This document shows, piece after piece, positions 8,073 through 17,701 of a DNA stretch of 55,889 bases. The stretch covers positions 1-55,889 of the forward strand of contig CAMCWM010000011.1 of assembly GCA_945882215.1 (NCBI GenBank), read 5' to 3'. The position numbers and the translations under genes were made by a program. The stretch comes from Akkermansia muciniphila (GTDB lineage Bacteria > Verrucomicrobiota > Verrucomicrobiia > Verrucomicrobiales > Verrucomicrobiaceae). A model generated the notes under the pieces. That model had not been told where the DNA came from and made no database searches. It was given only the letters and a program-made list of their open reading frames with translations. How positions within the stretch are numbered: the stretch's first letter is position 1; each line of letters starts with the position of its first letter.

Positions 8073-9662
8073 TCACAGGCCTCCTGGCAAGTCCGCTTCA
8101 TGGTGCTTGCGCAATGGTCCGCCGCTGCGCACTTCGGTCAGTTTGCCATCGCGGATCACCACGCCGCCGTTCACGATCACATCGCTGAAGCCTTCGGCGT
8201 AATGATGCGGATCATTGAAGGTGGAAGGATCGCTGGCTTTGGCGGGATCGAAGATCACGATGTCGGCAAAGGCCCCCGCCTTGAGCTGACCGCGATCTTT
8301 AAGACGAAAGGTCTGCGCTGGCAGCGAGGTCATGCGCCGCACGGCTTCTTCGATGGAGAGCAGCTTGAGTTCGCGCACATACCGGCTCAAAACGCGGGCG
8401 TTGTTGCCGTAGCTGCGCGGATGCGGCACATCCTCGCCGAGACGACGCGGACCGCCGTCGCTGGCGATCATGGTGAGCGGATGCTTCATGAACGTCTGCA
8501 GATCCTTCTCGTCCATGCCATGGAAGACCGCGCCGGCGCCGCCGCGTGCCTCGATGTCGAGAATCAGCTCGATTTGATCTTCGAGCGTGCCGGCACCACG
8601 TACGATCTTCGCGGCCTCGGGGATTGTTTTGCCATTGAGCGCCGGGTCGGTTTTAAATTTGGCGATCACGGCATAGCCGTAGTCCTTGCGGCCCTGACGA
8701 TCGCGGATTTCGGCCATTTGGGCGATGATTTCGGCTTTTTGCTTCGGATCGGCGATGCGGGCGAGGTAATCCTCGCGCACGCCTTCCAGCGCGCTGTCAG
8801 GAATCAACTGCCGCAGGCCTGTGCTGGAGGCTGTGTAGGCGTATTGATCGTGCGTGATCTTCAATCCCTCGGCACGCGCCTTTTCGAGCATGGCGAGCAC
8901 CTCGCCGGCCTTGCCCCAAGCGGTGGGGCCGGAGAGCTTGATGTGCGAGACTTCGCCGCGAATCCCGGCCTCACGCACGACGCGGATGAACTCGTCCAAC
9001 GCGTCGAAGATCTTCACCGTTTCGTGCCGCATGTGGCTCACATAGATGCCGTCGTGCGCGGCGGCGACCTTCGCCAGGGCGATGATCTCGTCGGTTTTGG
9101 CAAAAGAGCCGGGCACGTAGATCAAACCGGTGCTCAGGCCGACCGCGCCGTCTTTCATCGCTTGATCGACGATGGCTTTCATCGTCGTGAGCTGCGCTTC
9201 GTCGGGCGCGCGGATGAAGATGCCGCCCATGCCTTCCTTGCGCACGGAATTGTGCCCGATGAGCGTGACCACGTTCAGCGCCACCTTCGCCTCCACGATC
9301 TCCTGGAAGAACTTCGCCACATCCGTGCGCGAATTGCCGCAGTTGCCGGTGATGATGGTCGTCACGCCCATGCGCAGGAAATTCTCCGCCACGGGATTCT
9401 GGCAGATGTCCTCCGAATGCGTGTGAACGTCGATAAAGCCCGGCGCGACGACCTTGCCACCCGCGTCGATGACCGAATCGGCCGTGCCTTCGATTTTTCC
9501 GACGGCAACGATTTTTCCAGCCTTCACTGCGATGCGGCCCTTCACCAGCGGCGCTCCGCTGCCGTCGGCGATTTGTGCATTCGTGATCAGGAGATCAAAA
9601 TCCACCCCACAAGCTGCCTGGGTGAGCAGCAATGAGGCAAACAGGAGCTGGCGCGATTTCAT
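8073..9662 (-). CDS. N-acyl-D-amino-acid deacylase family amidohydrolase
   Basis: The 529-residue protein has a signal peptide (MKSRQLLFASLLLTQAACG). It then has the amidohydrolase composite: DLLITNAQIADGSGAPLVKG, GFIDVHTHSEDI with the HxH metal pair, GVTTIITGNCG, the SHIKLSG segment and a C-terminal KAGAFADIVIFDPA beta sandwich. Such enzymes hydrolyse N-acyl-D-amino acids or related peptides with one or two metal ions. The start at 9662 is the first giving a signal peptide. The Cys at the end of that signal could make it a lipoprotein. The gene is divergent from D-Ala-D-Ala ligase with 61 bases between starts, so a shared regulatory region is plausible and both proteins may handle D-amino-acid peptides. 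Confidence 0.88.
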   Translation of the reverse strand: MKSRQLLFASLLLTQAACGVDFDLLITNAQIADGSGAPLVKGRIAVKAGKIVAVGKIEGTADSVIDAGGKVVAPGFIDVHTHSEDICQNPVAENFLRMGVTTIITGNCGNSRTDVAKFFQEIVEAKVALNVVTLIGHNSVRKEGMGGIFIRAPDEAQLTTMKAIVDQAMKDGAVGLSTGLIYVPGSFAKTDEIIALAKVAAAHDGIYVSHMRHETVKIFDALDEFIRVVREAGIRGEVSHIKLSGPTAWGKAGEVLAMLEKARAEGLKITHDQYAYTASSTGLRQLIPDSALEGVREDYLARIADPKQKAEIIAQMAEIRDRQGRKDYGYAVIAKFKTDPALNGKTIPEAAKIVRGAGTLEDQIELILDIEARGGAGAVFHGMDEKDLQTFMKHPLTMIASDGGPRRLGEDVPHPRSYGNNARVLSRYVRELKLLSIEEAVRRMTSLPAQTFRLKDRGQLKAGAFADIVIFDPAKASDPSTFNDPHHYAEGFSDVIVNGGVVIRDGKLTEVRSGGPLRKHHEADLPGGL

Positions 9663-9723
9663 GGCGCGAACTCTGGCAGGATTCCTTTGCCAATCCAGCC
9701 GCCACATTCCATATCTGCGCACC

Positions 9724-10647
9724 ATGCTCGACCTCACGAACAAGAAGATCGCCCTCCTCATGGGCGGCCCAGGCTCCGAACGCAAAGTCTCGCTCAAAAC
9801 CGCCGAAAGCGTCGCCGAGGCGCTGCGTAGCAAGGGAGCCATCGTGAGCGAAATCGACGTGACTGGACCGGACTTCGAGGTTCCGGCGGACACCTTCATC
9901 GCCATGAACCTGATTCACGGCACTTTTGGTGAGGACGGTCAAATTCAGGCCATTTTGGAGCAACGCGGCATCCGCTACACCGGCGCGGGTGTCGAGACCA
10001 GCCGCACGGCTTTCGACAAACTGCTGAGCAAGGAGCGCTTCATCGCCGCCGGAGTGCCGACGCCACGCTCACAGACTTATCTGCTCGATGGCAGCCAGCC
10101 ACTCGCAATTGGTTTCCCGCTCGTGGTCAAACCGCCGCGTGAAGGCTCCAGCGTGGGTGTCCACATCTGCCATCATCAAGCTGAATTCGACGCCGCGATT
10201 GCAGACGCGAAGAAGTTCGGCACAGACACGCTCATTGAGGACTACGTGGCTGGCAAAGAGCTGACAGTCGGCATTCTCGGCGATCAGGTGCTGCCCATCA
10301 TCCACATCGAGCCGGTCGAAGGCTTCTACGACATCAACAACAAGTACCCGTGGATGGGCGGCACCGGCAAAACAAACTACCACTGCCCGGCCAACCTCAG
10401 CCCTGAGGTGACGAAAGCAGTGCAGGACGCCGCCTTGAAAGCCTTCCGCTCCTGCAGCACCGAAGTCTATGGCCGCGTCGATGTCATGCTGCGCGACAGC
10501 GATCAAGCGCCCTTCGTGCTGGAGATCAATACCATCCCCGGCATGACGAGCAGCAGCCTCCTGCCGAAGGCCGCGAAGGCCGTGGGCATCGAGTTTCCTG
10601 ACTTGTGCGCGAAGATCATCGAACTGTCGCTTGCCGCACGGCCTTGA
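9724..10647 (+). CDS. ddl: D-alanine--D-alanine ligase
   Basis: The 307-residue protein makes the D-Ala-D-Ala dipeptide for peptidoglycan precursors, using ATP in the cytoplasm. Visible family marks are LMGGPGSERKVSLKTAESVA at the N terminus and HGTFGEDGQIQAILEQRGIR with the substrate-binding turn. FPLVVKPPREGSSVGV is the ATP-grasp lysine strand, and FVLEINTIPGMTSSSLLPKA holds the Mg-binding Glu/Asn pair. Length is normal for the family. The ATG at 9724 is chosen because the glycine-rich first strand begins right after it; the open frame continues upstream but overlaps the divergent deacylase. It converges with the MFS gene, seven bases between stops. Confidence 0.95.
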   Translation: MLDLTNKKIALLMGGPGSERKVSLKTAESVAEALRSKGAIVSEIDVTGPDFEVPADTFIAMNLIHGTFGEDGQIQAILEQRGIRYTGAGVETSRTAFDKLLSKERFIAAGVPTPRSQTYLLDGSQPLAIGFPLVVKPPREGSSVGVHICHHQAEFDAAIADAKKFGTDTLIEDYVAGKELTVGILGDQVLPIIHIEPVEGFYDINNKYPWMGGTGKTNYHCPANLSPEVTKAVQDAALKAFRSCSTEVYGRVDVMLRDSDQAPFVLEINTIPGMTSSSLLPKAAKAVGIEFPDLCAKIIELSLAARP

Positions 10648-10654
10648 GCCAACA

Positions 10655-11821
10655 TCACACGGTCCGGTTTTTGCGGCTGACGACAATGAGCACGGCTGCC
10701 ACGATGCCGAGCGCGGCATTCAGCGTCCAGAGAATCGTTGGGTGGTGATCATACAACGGCATTCCAAGCGCGGAGCTGGCCGTGTTCCCCGCGCACCACG
10801 CGAAGCTGAGAAAGCCGACGTAGCGCCCGCGCATGTCCTCCGGCGCAAGACTGGCCGAGTAGGCCTGCTGACGTGAGAAAGCAGACATCTCGCCGATCGT
10901 GAACACGACCATCATCAAGACAAACGCCGTGAGCGACCCGCTGACGAGAAACGTGAGGAAGCTGGCACCCATGAGGATGTAACCGAGCGCCAGCACCTGC
11001 TTCACCGGCCACAGGCGCAATCCGGCGGCCAGCGGCACCTCAAACAGGCAGATCATCACGCCATTCATCGCCAGCACGAGTCCGCAGAGATGCAGCGAGA
11101 GACCGTTGCGCTCGAAGTGCAGTGGAAAGGTCGTGTTTGTCTGCCGGAAGATCCACGCCACGCACACGCAGGCTCCAAACAGAGCCAGAAACGGCTTGTT
11201 GGCCCGGATGGACTGCCACGCATGCCCCCAGCCAGCATGCTCACGCGCTGTCTGGCGACCACGTGGCAGGAACACCCACGCGATAATGCCAAACACGACC
11301 GACGTGGCCGCATCGACCACAAACAGCCAGAAGAACGAGTGCTCGGCCAGGAAACCCGCCGTCGCCGGTCCCAGCGACCACGCGAGGTTCACCGCGAACC
11401 TTTGCACGGCAAAAGCGATGACGCGATGCTCCGGCGGCACGATGTCCTGCACCAGTGCCGCACTTGCCGGACTTCCAGCCTCGGTGATCATGCCCGTGAT
11501 GAACGCCAGAAGCGCCAGCATGCGCCAGTCAACGGCCTGCGACATGCAGAGCATGCAGACGGCTCCTGCGAGCGACGAAACGGCCATCGTGATGTTCCGA
11601 CCCAGCCGGTCGGCCATCCAGCCGCCGATCCAGGCGGCGGCGAAACCGCCCAGCGAGTAGGCCGCCACCGCCAGACCGGCCTGGGCGGCAGTGTTGCCGT
11701 TCCGCGTGATGAACAACGCCAGAAACGGCACGACGAACACGCCGAACCGGTTGACGAACGTGGCTCCTACGAGAACCCAGAAGGGCCGTGGCAGGAGATG
11801 AAGCTGGGAAAACAAAGACAT
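10655..11821 (-). CDS. MFS transporter
   Basis: The 388-residue protein is strongly hydrophobic, with about twelve membrane segments and the MFS loop motif GGWMADRLGRNITMAVSS between helices 2 and 3. Residues such as ALVQDIVPPEHRVIAFA and LAPEDMRGRYVGF (a second loop copy) are typical of drug/metabolite exporters of the MdtH/YdhP kind. The substrate cannot be read from the sequence. It lies between ddl (convergent) and GAPDH (upstream, same strand), separated from GAPDH by a hairpin that probably ends the GAPDH transcript. Confidence 0.88.
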   Translation of the reverse strand: MSLFSQLHLLPRPFWVLVGATFVNRFGVFVVPFLALFITRNGNTAAQAGLAVAAYSLGGFAAAWIGGWMADRLGRNITMAVSSLAGAVCMLCMSQAVDWRMLALLAFITGMITEAGSPASAALVQDIVPPEHRVIAFAVQRFAVNLAWSLGPATAGFLAEHSFFWLFVVDAATSVVFGIIAWVFLPRGRQTAREHAGWGHAWQSIRANKPFLALFGACVCVAWIFRQTNTTFPLHFERNGLSLHLCGLVLAMNGVMICLFEVPLAAGLRLWPVKQVLALGYILMGASFLTFLVSGSLTAFVLMMVVFTIGEMSAFSRQQAYSASLAPEDMRGRYVGFLSFAWCAGNTASSALGMPLYDHHPTILWTLNAALGIVAAVLIVVSRKNRTV

Positions 11822-11879
11822 GGTTGGAAACTGAAAAAGTGGTTCATGGAAAGTTGGGAGATGAGCTGGAACGCAAAAC

Positions 11880-11903
11880 GGGCCGGCTCGTGTGAGCCGG
11901 CCC
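11880..11903 (-). terminator. Probable rho-independent terminator of gap
   Basis: GGGCCGGCTC (11880-11889), loop GTGT, then GAGCCGGCCC (11894-11903) make a perfect ten-pair stem with a four-base loop. Read on the minus strand it lies 36 bases after the GAPDH stop and is followed by GTTTTGCG, a short T-run. The tract is weak, so termination may be partial. It separates gap from the MFS gene. Confidence 0.7.
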
Positions 11904-11939
11904 GTCGAAGGCTTTGAAGGTTGCTGTGTTCGTTTCGGA

Positions 11940-13082
<1,143 letters not shown>

Positions 13083-13129
13083 TCAGATGACTGGTTGCAG
13101 GGATCGTGGCACTTCTTAATGATGAACGA

Positions 13130-13438
13130 ATGGCATCCCAAAAAGCCCCCGACCTCACCCTGCGCCTCCGTGAAAACGCCTGGATCGGCGATGCCGTGCT
13201 CGAACTCTACGTGCGCAGCCTGATTCTGAGCCAGCAGGGCAAAGTGGATGCCGAGATGAAGACGCGCTTCACCTGCAATCAATTCCTCTCCTGCCACGGC
13301 AATCCCACCGCCGTCGAGGCCAACATCGGTGTCATCTACCAGCGCGAAGGCCTCGAAGCCGCCTTCACCTGGATTCGTGACACCTTGGAGCCGCTATTTG
13401 TGAAGCAGGAGGCCAAACGCAAACGTCTGGGCAAGTAG
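13130..13438 (+). CDS. Stand-alone RNase III-like domain protein
   Basis: The 102-residue protein consists of one RNase III-like helical domain. ENAWIGDAVLELYVRSLIL corresponds to the family's signature helix (…GDAvLel…), and VEANIGVIYQREGLEAAF corresponds to the second conserved acidic helix (EA.IG..Y...G…A.). It lacks a double-stranded-RNA-binding domain, as do Mini-III (MrnC) proteins that trim 23S rRNA ends. It is shorter than usual Mini-III, and the signature glutamate-rich motif is altered, so activity is uncertain. I chose the ATG at 13130; a GTG at 13106 would add eight residues. It converges with the FAD enzyme, four bases between stops. Confidence 0.75.
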   Translation: MASQKAPDLTLRLRENAWIGDAVLELYVRSLILSQQGKVDAEMKTRFTCNQFLSCHGNPTAVEANIGVIYQREGLEAAFTWIRDTLEPLFVKQEAKRKRLGK

Positions 13439-13442
13439 GCGC

Positions 13443-14864
13443 TCACACCCGCTGTCCCAACGCCTTCAACTTCGCCTCGCCTTCGCTCCATGGCACATCG
13501 TGCGGCAGCCGCTTCGTCGTCGCAGCCAGCGCGGCAGTCACACCGGCGGCCTCGCCCATCGCCACGGAGTTGCCGGTGACGCGGTAGCTGGCGTGCGCGA
13601 TGAAATCGCCGCTGATATTGCGTCCGGCCATCATCAAACCGTCCACATCCTTCGCGATCAGCGCGCGCAGCGGGATGTCATACGGCTTCACTTTCACACC
13701 CGCATTGTGGTAGGCGGCCGTTTTGTTCGCCTCCTTGCTCAGCGCGTGAATGTCCACCGGGAAAGTCGGGCGCACGACCGCATCGTCATATCGAGCACCC
13801 GCGATGAGATCGTCTTTGTTCACCGTGTAACGTCCCGCAATGCGTCGCCCGTCACGCACGCCGATCTGCTCGGCGGTGGCGGCGATTTGCAGACCTTCCC
13901 ACGGGCCGCCTAGCTTGCGCAGGCCGTTCACGATCTTGTTCATCTCCGCGCGTGCCATCACGGTGGCCTCAGTGATCTTGGCCGCATCGAAGCACGGCAC
14001 TCCGTATTGATGGTTCATCATCACCAGCAGCAAATTGTCACGTACCTGGAACAGTGTCGGTTTCGCATAAGACGGAAAATGCCCCGTGCGCTCAATCTCA
14101 GCCTTGAGCGTGTTTTTGGCGACATTGTCGGCCTTGCTCGGGTCCGACTTGTGAATGAAGGCCGCCAGCGCTTCCGCATCTTTGCAAACAAGAAGCGCAT
14201 TGAGCGACATCGGCTGGCAGGGGCACGAATCTGACTCGCCATACTCAAAACTGCATCCGGCGAGGGCTCCGAGATCGCCATCGCCAGTGGTGTCGATGAA
14301 AACCGGTGCCCGCCATGCCTGTCGGCCCGACTTCGATTCCGTCACGATCGTCGTCAGCCTGCGTCCTTCGCGATACGCCGCCGCCACTCGCGTGTGCAGT
14401 TGGAATTTCACGCCTGTTTCCACAAACATCTCCTCCAGCAGCAGCTTCATGCCCTCCGGCTCGTAACAGATGCTCTTCAGGCTCGTGCCACGGCGCATGT
14501 CGCGCTCATCAAGGCGCTTCAGGAGCTCCTGATTGAAGCCTGGCTTGTCGAAATCAAGCAAGTAGCCGAGCAGCCCGGCCGTCCACACGCCACCGAGACA
14601 ACCACGCCATTCAAACACGCGCACCTTGGCTCCTGCCCGCGCCGCCGTGATCGCCGCGGCGATCCCCGCAGGGCCTGCGCCGCACACGATGACGTCCGCG
14701 TCCTCCACGAGCGGCAAATCCTTCGCCGGTTCATGGAACTGCCCCGCGATCGCCTTCTCCACCTCCGCCGCGTTCATCACACCCGGCGTGACGAGCGCCC
14801 CGGAAAATGCGGCGCGAAGGAAGGAACGGCGTTTCAGGTCGTTGGATGTGGTCGGAGTGTCCAT
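13443..14864 (-). CDS. Exported FAD-dependent oxidoreductase (PF12831 type)
   Basis: The 473-residue protein has a Tat-like leader (LKRRSFLRAAFSGALVTPGV). An FAD Rossmann motif follows (VIVCGAGPAGIAAAITAARAG), then GGCLGG-like GCLGGVWTAGLLGYLLDF and VFIDTTGDGDLGALAGC, the usual marks of the PF12831 family. Near the end, GLMMAGRNISGDFIAHASYR is the second FAD contact. Such enzymes in Verrucomicrobia and Planctomycetes sit in sugar or polymer utilisation loci; the reaction is unknown. Start at 14864 gives the Tat leader. It diverges from the DUF1549/DUF1553 gene with 49 bases between starts. A second family member lies at 42228-44132. Confidence 0.85.
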   Translation of the reverse strand: MDTPTTSNDLKRRSFLRAAFSGALVTPGVMNAAEVEKAIAGQFHEPAKDLPLVEDADVIVCGAGPAGIAAAITAARAGAKVRVFEWRGCLGGVWTAGLLGYLLDFDKPGFNQELLKRLDERDMRRGTSLKSICYEPEGMKLLLEEMFVETGVKFQLHTRVAAAYREGRRLTTIVTESKSGRQAWRAPVFIDTTGDGDLGALAGCSFEYGESDSCPCQPMSLNALLVCKDAEALAAFIHKSDPSKADNVAKNTLKAEIERTGHFPSYAKPTLFQVRDNLLLVMMNHQYGVPCFDAAKITEATVMARAEMNKIVNGLRKLGGPWEGLQIAATAEQIGVRDGRRIAGRYTVNKDDLIAGARYDDAVVRPTFPVDIHALSKEANKTAAYHNAGVKVKPYDIPLRALIAKDVDGLMMAGRNISGDFIAHASYRVTGNSVAMGEAAGVTAALAATTKRLPHDVPWSEGEAKLKALGQRV

Positions 14865-14913
14865 GGTGAAAAGAGTCTGACTCAAATCACCTTTGGACGC
14901 CATTCTTTATCGC

Positions 14914-16716
14914 ATGCGCTTTCTCGTCTTCCTCGCTCTCAGCGCCCCGCTCCTCGCCAAACCGCCCACCATCGAGGCGGGACGACAGCATTGGGCCTTT
15001 CAGCCGCTGAGCACCGCGAAGCTGCCCGCTGTGAAAAACACCGCGTGGCCGAAAAACGACGTGGATCACTTTATCCTCGCCGCATTAGAGAAGAACGGCC
15101 AATCCCCCGCCCCCGAAGTCGATCCCGCCACTTTGATCCGCCGCATCACGCTCGATCTCACCGGCCTGCTACCCACGCCTGAGGAAGTCGAAGCCTTTGT
15201 CCATTCTTCCCAAGCCTACGAAGCCCTCATCGACCGTCTCCTCGCCTCACCCCATTACGGCGAACGCTGGGGCCGCCACTGGCTGGATCTCGCGCGTTAC
15301 GCCGACACCAGCGGCACGCACAACGACCTCGACCGGCCACACGCGTGGAAATACCGCGATTACGTCATCCGCAGCTTCAATGACGACAAACCCTACTCAC
15401 GCTTCGTCGCCGAACAGATCGCGGGCGATGAAATCGACGGCGAGGATGAGCAAAGCCTCATCGCCACTGGTTTCTGCCGCAACGGCACCAGCAATGACGA
15501 CAACATGGGCAAAAACGACGACGCGCTCGCCCAATACCGCGCCGACCAGCTCGACGACGTCATTTCCACCACCAGCAGCGTCTTCCTCGGCCTCACCGTC
15601 GGCTGCGCCCGCTGTCACGATCACAAAACTGACCCGCTCCTCCAGCGCGATTACTACAGCCTGCTCGCCATCTTCAACGGCACCGAAAAATACGGCCTCG
15701 TTCCCGGCACACAGGACAAAAACGACAAACGCGTCAAGATCGACGAGACCGCGAAAGTCCACGCCCTCATCGAAACCAGCCCGCATGTGCCCGTCACACG
15801 CATCATGCTTCGCGGCAGCGCCTTGAACCTTGGCGATGAAGTTCCGCCCGCCATTCCCACTCTCTTCAAACCCGTCTCGTTTCCCACACCTGCCGCCAAA
15901 ACTTCCCTGCGTCGCAAAACCCTCGCCGAGTGGATCACCGCGCCCGACAACGCCCTCGCGTGGCGTGTCATCGCCAATCGAATCTGGCAGCATCACTTCG
16001 GCCAGGGCATCGTCGCCAGCCCGAGCAACTTCGGCTTCACCGGCACCAAGCCCACGCATCCTGAGTTGCTCGACTATCTCGCCAGCCAGCTCATCACCAA
16101 CGGCGGTCGTTTCAAGGCGCTGCACAAGATGATCTTGATGTCGGCGACTTATCGCCAAAGTCGTTCGAGTCTCCAGCGCATGGAGGCTGAAGTCATCCGC
16201 GACAGTATTCTCACCGCCAGCGGCAAGCTGAACGAAAAACTCGGCGGCCCCGGCATCAAACCACGCCTGCGGCCCGATCTCCTGCCCACCAGCCAGCGCA
16301 ACAAATGGCCTCTGCTCAAACAAGAAGGGCCTGAGCAATGGCGGCGGAGCATTTACATCTACATCAAGCGCCAGCTCCTCATGCCCAGCATGGAACTCTT
16401 CGACGCGCCCACCACCACCGACAGTTGCGCCATGCGGCTCGACAGCACCGTGCCCACCCAGGCCCTCGTGCTCATGAATGACGAGTTCGTTGAAGAACAA
16501 GCCGCCTTCCTCGCCCAACGCGCCGCCTCCGACTCACTCGAAAAGACCATCCAGCGCATGTTCATGCTCACGCTGAGCCACGAAGCCGATGCAAAGCGGC
16601 TCCAGCAGTCCCTCGACTTCGTAAAAGCCCGCGAGGCTGCCAGCACTCGCGATCAAGCCCTCGCCGATCTCGCCCACGTGCTCTTCAACAGCAGCGAGTT
16701 TGTGTACATCCGGTAA
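14914..16716 (+). CDS. DUF1549/DUF1553 protein without N-terminal cytochrome domain
   Basis: The 600-residue secreted protein has a signal peptide (MRFLVFLALSAPLLA) and begins directly with DUF1549 (NDVDHFILAALEKNGQSPAP, LIRRITLDLTGLLPTPEEVE). DUF1553 follows (LAEWITAPDNALAWRVIANR, FTGTKPTHPELLDYLASQL). The haem-type motif GCARCHDHKTDPL inside DUF1549 is kept near residue 232. Usual members carry an extra PSCyt1 domain before DUF1549; here it is absent although the signal peptide is intact. So this looks like a natural short form rather than a truncation. No DUF1501 partner is adjacent, unlike the other two copies in this window. Role: exported, probably redox-linked, reaction unknown. Confidence 0.88.
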   Translation: MRFLVFLALSAPLLAKPPTIEAGRQHWAFQPLSTAKLPAVKNTAWPKNDVDHFILAALEKNGQSPAPEVDPATLIRRITLDLTGLLPTPEEVEAFVHSSQAYEALIDRLLASPHYGERWGRHWLDLARYADTSGTHNDLDRPHAWKYRDYVIRSFNDDKPYSRFVAEQIAGDEIDGEDEQSLIATGFCRNGTSNDDNMGKNDDALAQYRADQLDDVISTTSSVFLGLTVGCARCHDHKTDPLLQRDYYSLLAIFNGTEKYGLVPGTQDKNDKRVKIDETAKVHALIETSPHVPVTRIMLRGSALNLGDEVPPAIPTLFKPVSFPTPAAKTSLRRKTLAEWITAPDNALAWRVIANRIWQHHFGQGIVASPSNFGFTGTKPTHPELLDYLASQLITNGGRFKALHKMILMSATYRQSRSSLQRMEAEVIRDSILTASGKLNEKLGGPGIKPRLRPDLLPTSQRNKWPLLKQEGPEQWRRSIYIYIKRQLLMPSMELFDAPTTTDSCAMRLDSTVPTQALVLMNDEFVEEQAAFLAQRAASDSLEKTIQRMFMLTLSHEADAKRLQQSLDFVKAREAASTRDQALADLAHVLFNSSEFVYIR

Positions 16717-16717
16717 G

Positions 16718-16768
16718 GTAGCCGCAGTCGCCAGACTGCGGCATTCGCGTTCTGGCGAACGCGTCTAC
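16718..16768. repeat. REP-like double hairpin with GTAG/CTAC ends
   Basis: GCCGCAGTC-gcca-GACTGCGGC (16721-16742) and CGCGTTC-tggc-GAACGCG (16746-16763) are two perfect hairpins. The unit is bounded by GTAG (16718-16721) and CTAC (16765-16768). That is the layout of a head-to-tail pair of REP sequences (BIME), where GTAG precedes each stem. It lies between two convergent genes and could also stop transcription in both directions. The TAG stop of the downstream minus-strand gene is part of the CTAC end. Confidence 0.6.
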
Positions 16769-17685
16769 AGCCCAAACGCCGTGTCCATCTGCGCGGCCAC
16801 GCCTTTGAGGTAGTCGAGATCACCGCCCGCCACCTCGGCGGCGAGCCAGCCGTGGAAATTGATCTCGATGAGCGCCTTGCGCACATCGGCGTAGTCGATG
16901 TCGCCCTCGCCGATGGGCGTGAACTTGTTTTGCGCGCGGGAGAAGCCCTTCACGTCGAGTTTGAGCACGCGATGGCCGAGCTGCCTGATCCAGCCGCCCA
17001 TGCTGCCGTATTTCCAGTGGTTGCCGATGTCGAACTGCATGCCCACCCAAGGCGAGCGGAATTCATCGACGTATTTCACAAACTTGTCCGCCGTCTGGTC
17101 GCTGCCGCCGTCGTGATTGTAGCAAAACTGGTTCCACACGTTCTCGATCACGATCTGCACGCCCAGCTCCGCCGCCAGCGGCACCGCCTTGGCGATGCTT
17201 TCCACCGAGCGCGACCAGATCTCGTTCTCCGGGCCGTCCTCGCCCTTGCCCACGACGAGCAGCACGCTGTGGCCGCCGACCTCGCGCGTCTCACGCAGCG
17301 CCTGCTTCAAATTTTCGAGCGCCTTCGCCCGCGTGGCCGCGTCCGCGCTCGTGTGGCGCACGCTCCAGTGCTCGCCGCACACACTGCCATCCACCGGCAG
17401 GCCAGACTCGGCGATGGCCTGCTTCGTTTCCGCCACATCGTTGCCCGGAAAGCCCATCTCCACTCCCATGAATCCGGCCTCCTTGGCGATCTTGAATTTC
17501 TCCACGAGACCACCGCTGCTTTTGATCATGCCAATCTTGAGCGTCTTGTAAATGCGACCCGCCAGCGCATCCGGGACGGCCGGCGCGGCAACCGCACGCT
17601 GCATGCCCGGCAGCAGAGCACCGGCGGTGACAAGCGAGGCATGACGAAGAATCTGACGACGGCTGAAAGGATGGGATGAGTTCAT
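16765..17685 (-). CDS. Tat-exported sugar phosphate isomerase/epimerase-like TIM-barrel protein
   Basis: The 306-residue protein has a Tat leader (FSRRQILRHASLVTAGALLP). An AP-endonuclease-2/xylose-isomerase-like barrel follows: KEAGFMGVEMGFPGND, VQIVIENVWNQFCYNHDGGS, and a His/Asp pair in WVGMQFDIGNHWKYG. The ending is DYADVRKALIEINFHGWLAAE. Glu, Asp and His residues at these positions form the divalent metal site in the family. Such exported members are common in Verrucomicrobia next to sugar oxidoreductases; their substrate is unknown. The stop codon is supplied by the REP-like repeat that follows. The next gene upstream, same strand, is the PHP hydrolase with a 16-base gap. Confidence 0.87.
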   Translation of the reverse strand: MNSSHPFSRRQILRHASLVTAGALLPGMQRAVAAPAVPDALAGRIYKTLKIGMIKSSGGLVEKFKIAKEAGFMGVEMGFPGNDVAETKQAIAESGLPVDGSVCGEHWSVRHTSADAATRAKALENLKQALRETREVGGHSVLLVVGKGEDGPENEIWSRSVESIAKAVPLAAELGVQIVIENVWNQFCYNHDGGSDQTADKFVKYVDEFRSPWVGMQFDIGNHWKYGSMGGWIRQLGHRVLKLDVKGFSRAQNKFTPIGEGDIDYADVRKALIEINFHGWLAAEVAGGDLDYLKGVAAQMDTAFGL

Positions 17686-17701
17686 GGCGGAAAACCAAAC
17701 G

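Noticed and set aside
8061..9635. Plus-strand frame antisense to the deacylase (524 codons)
   Set aside because: Composition is typical of a shadow (many Ala, Arg, Asp, His) and the deacylase motifs cover the whole region on the other strand.
10655..11821. MFS gene as part of the gap transcript
   Set aside because: A ten-pair perfect hairpin with a T-run lies between them, so at most read-through occurs.
14914..16716. The short DUF1549/DUF1553 gene as a 5'-truncated pseudogene
   Set aside because: It has an intact signal peptide directly before DUF1549 and a clean divergent intergenic region, so a natural short form is more likely.
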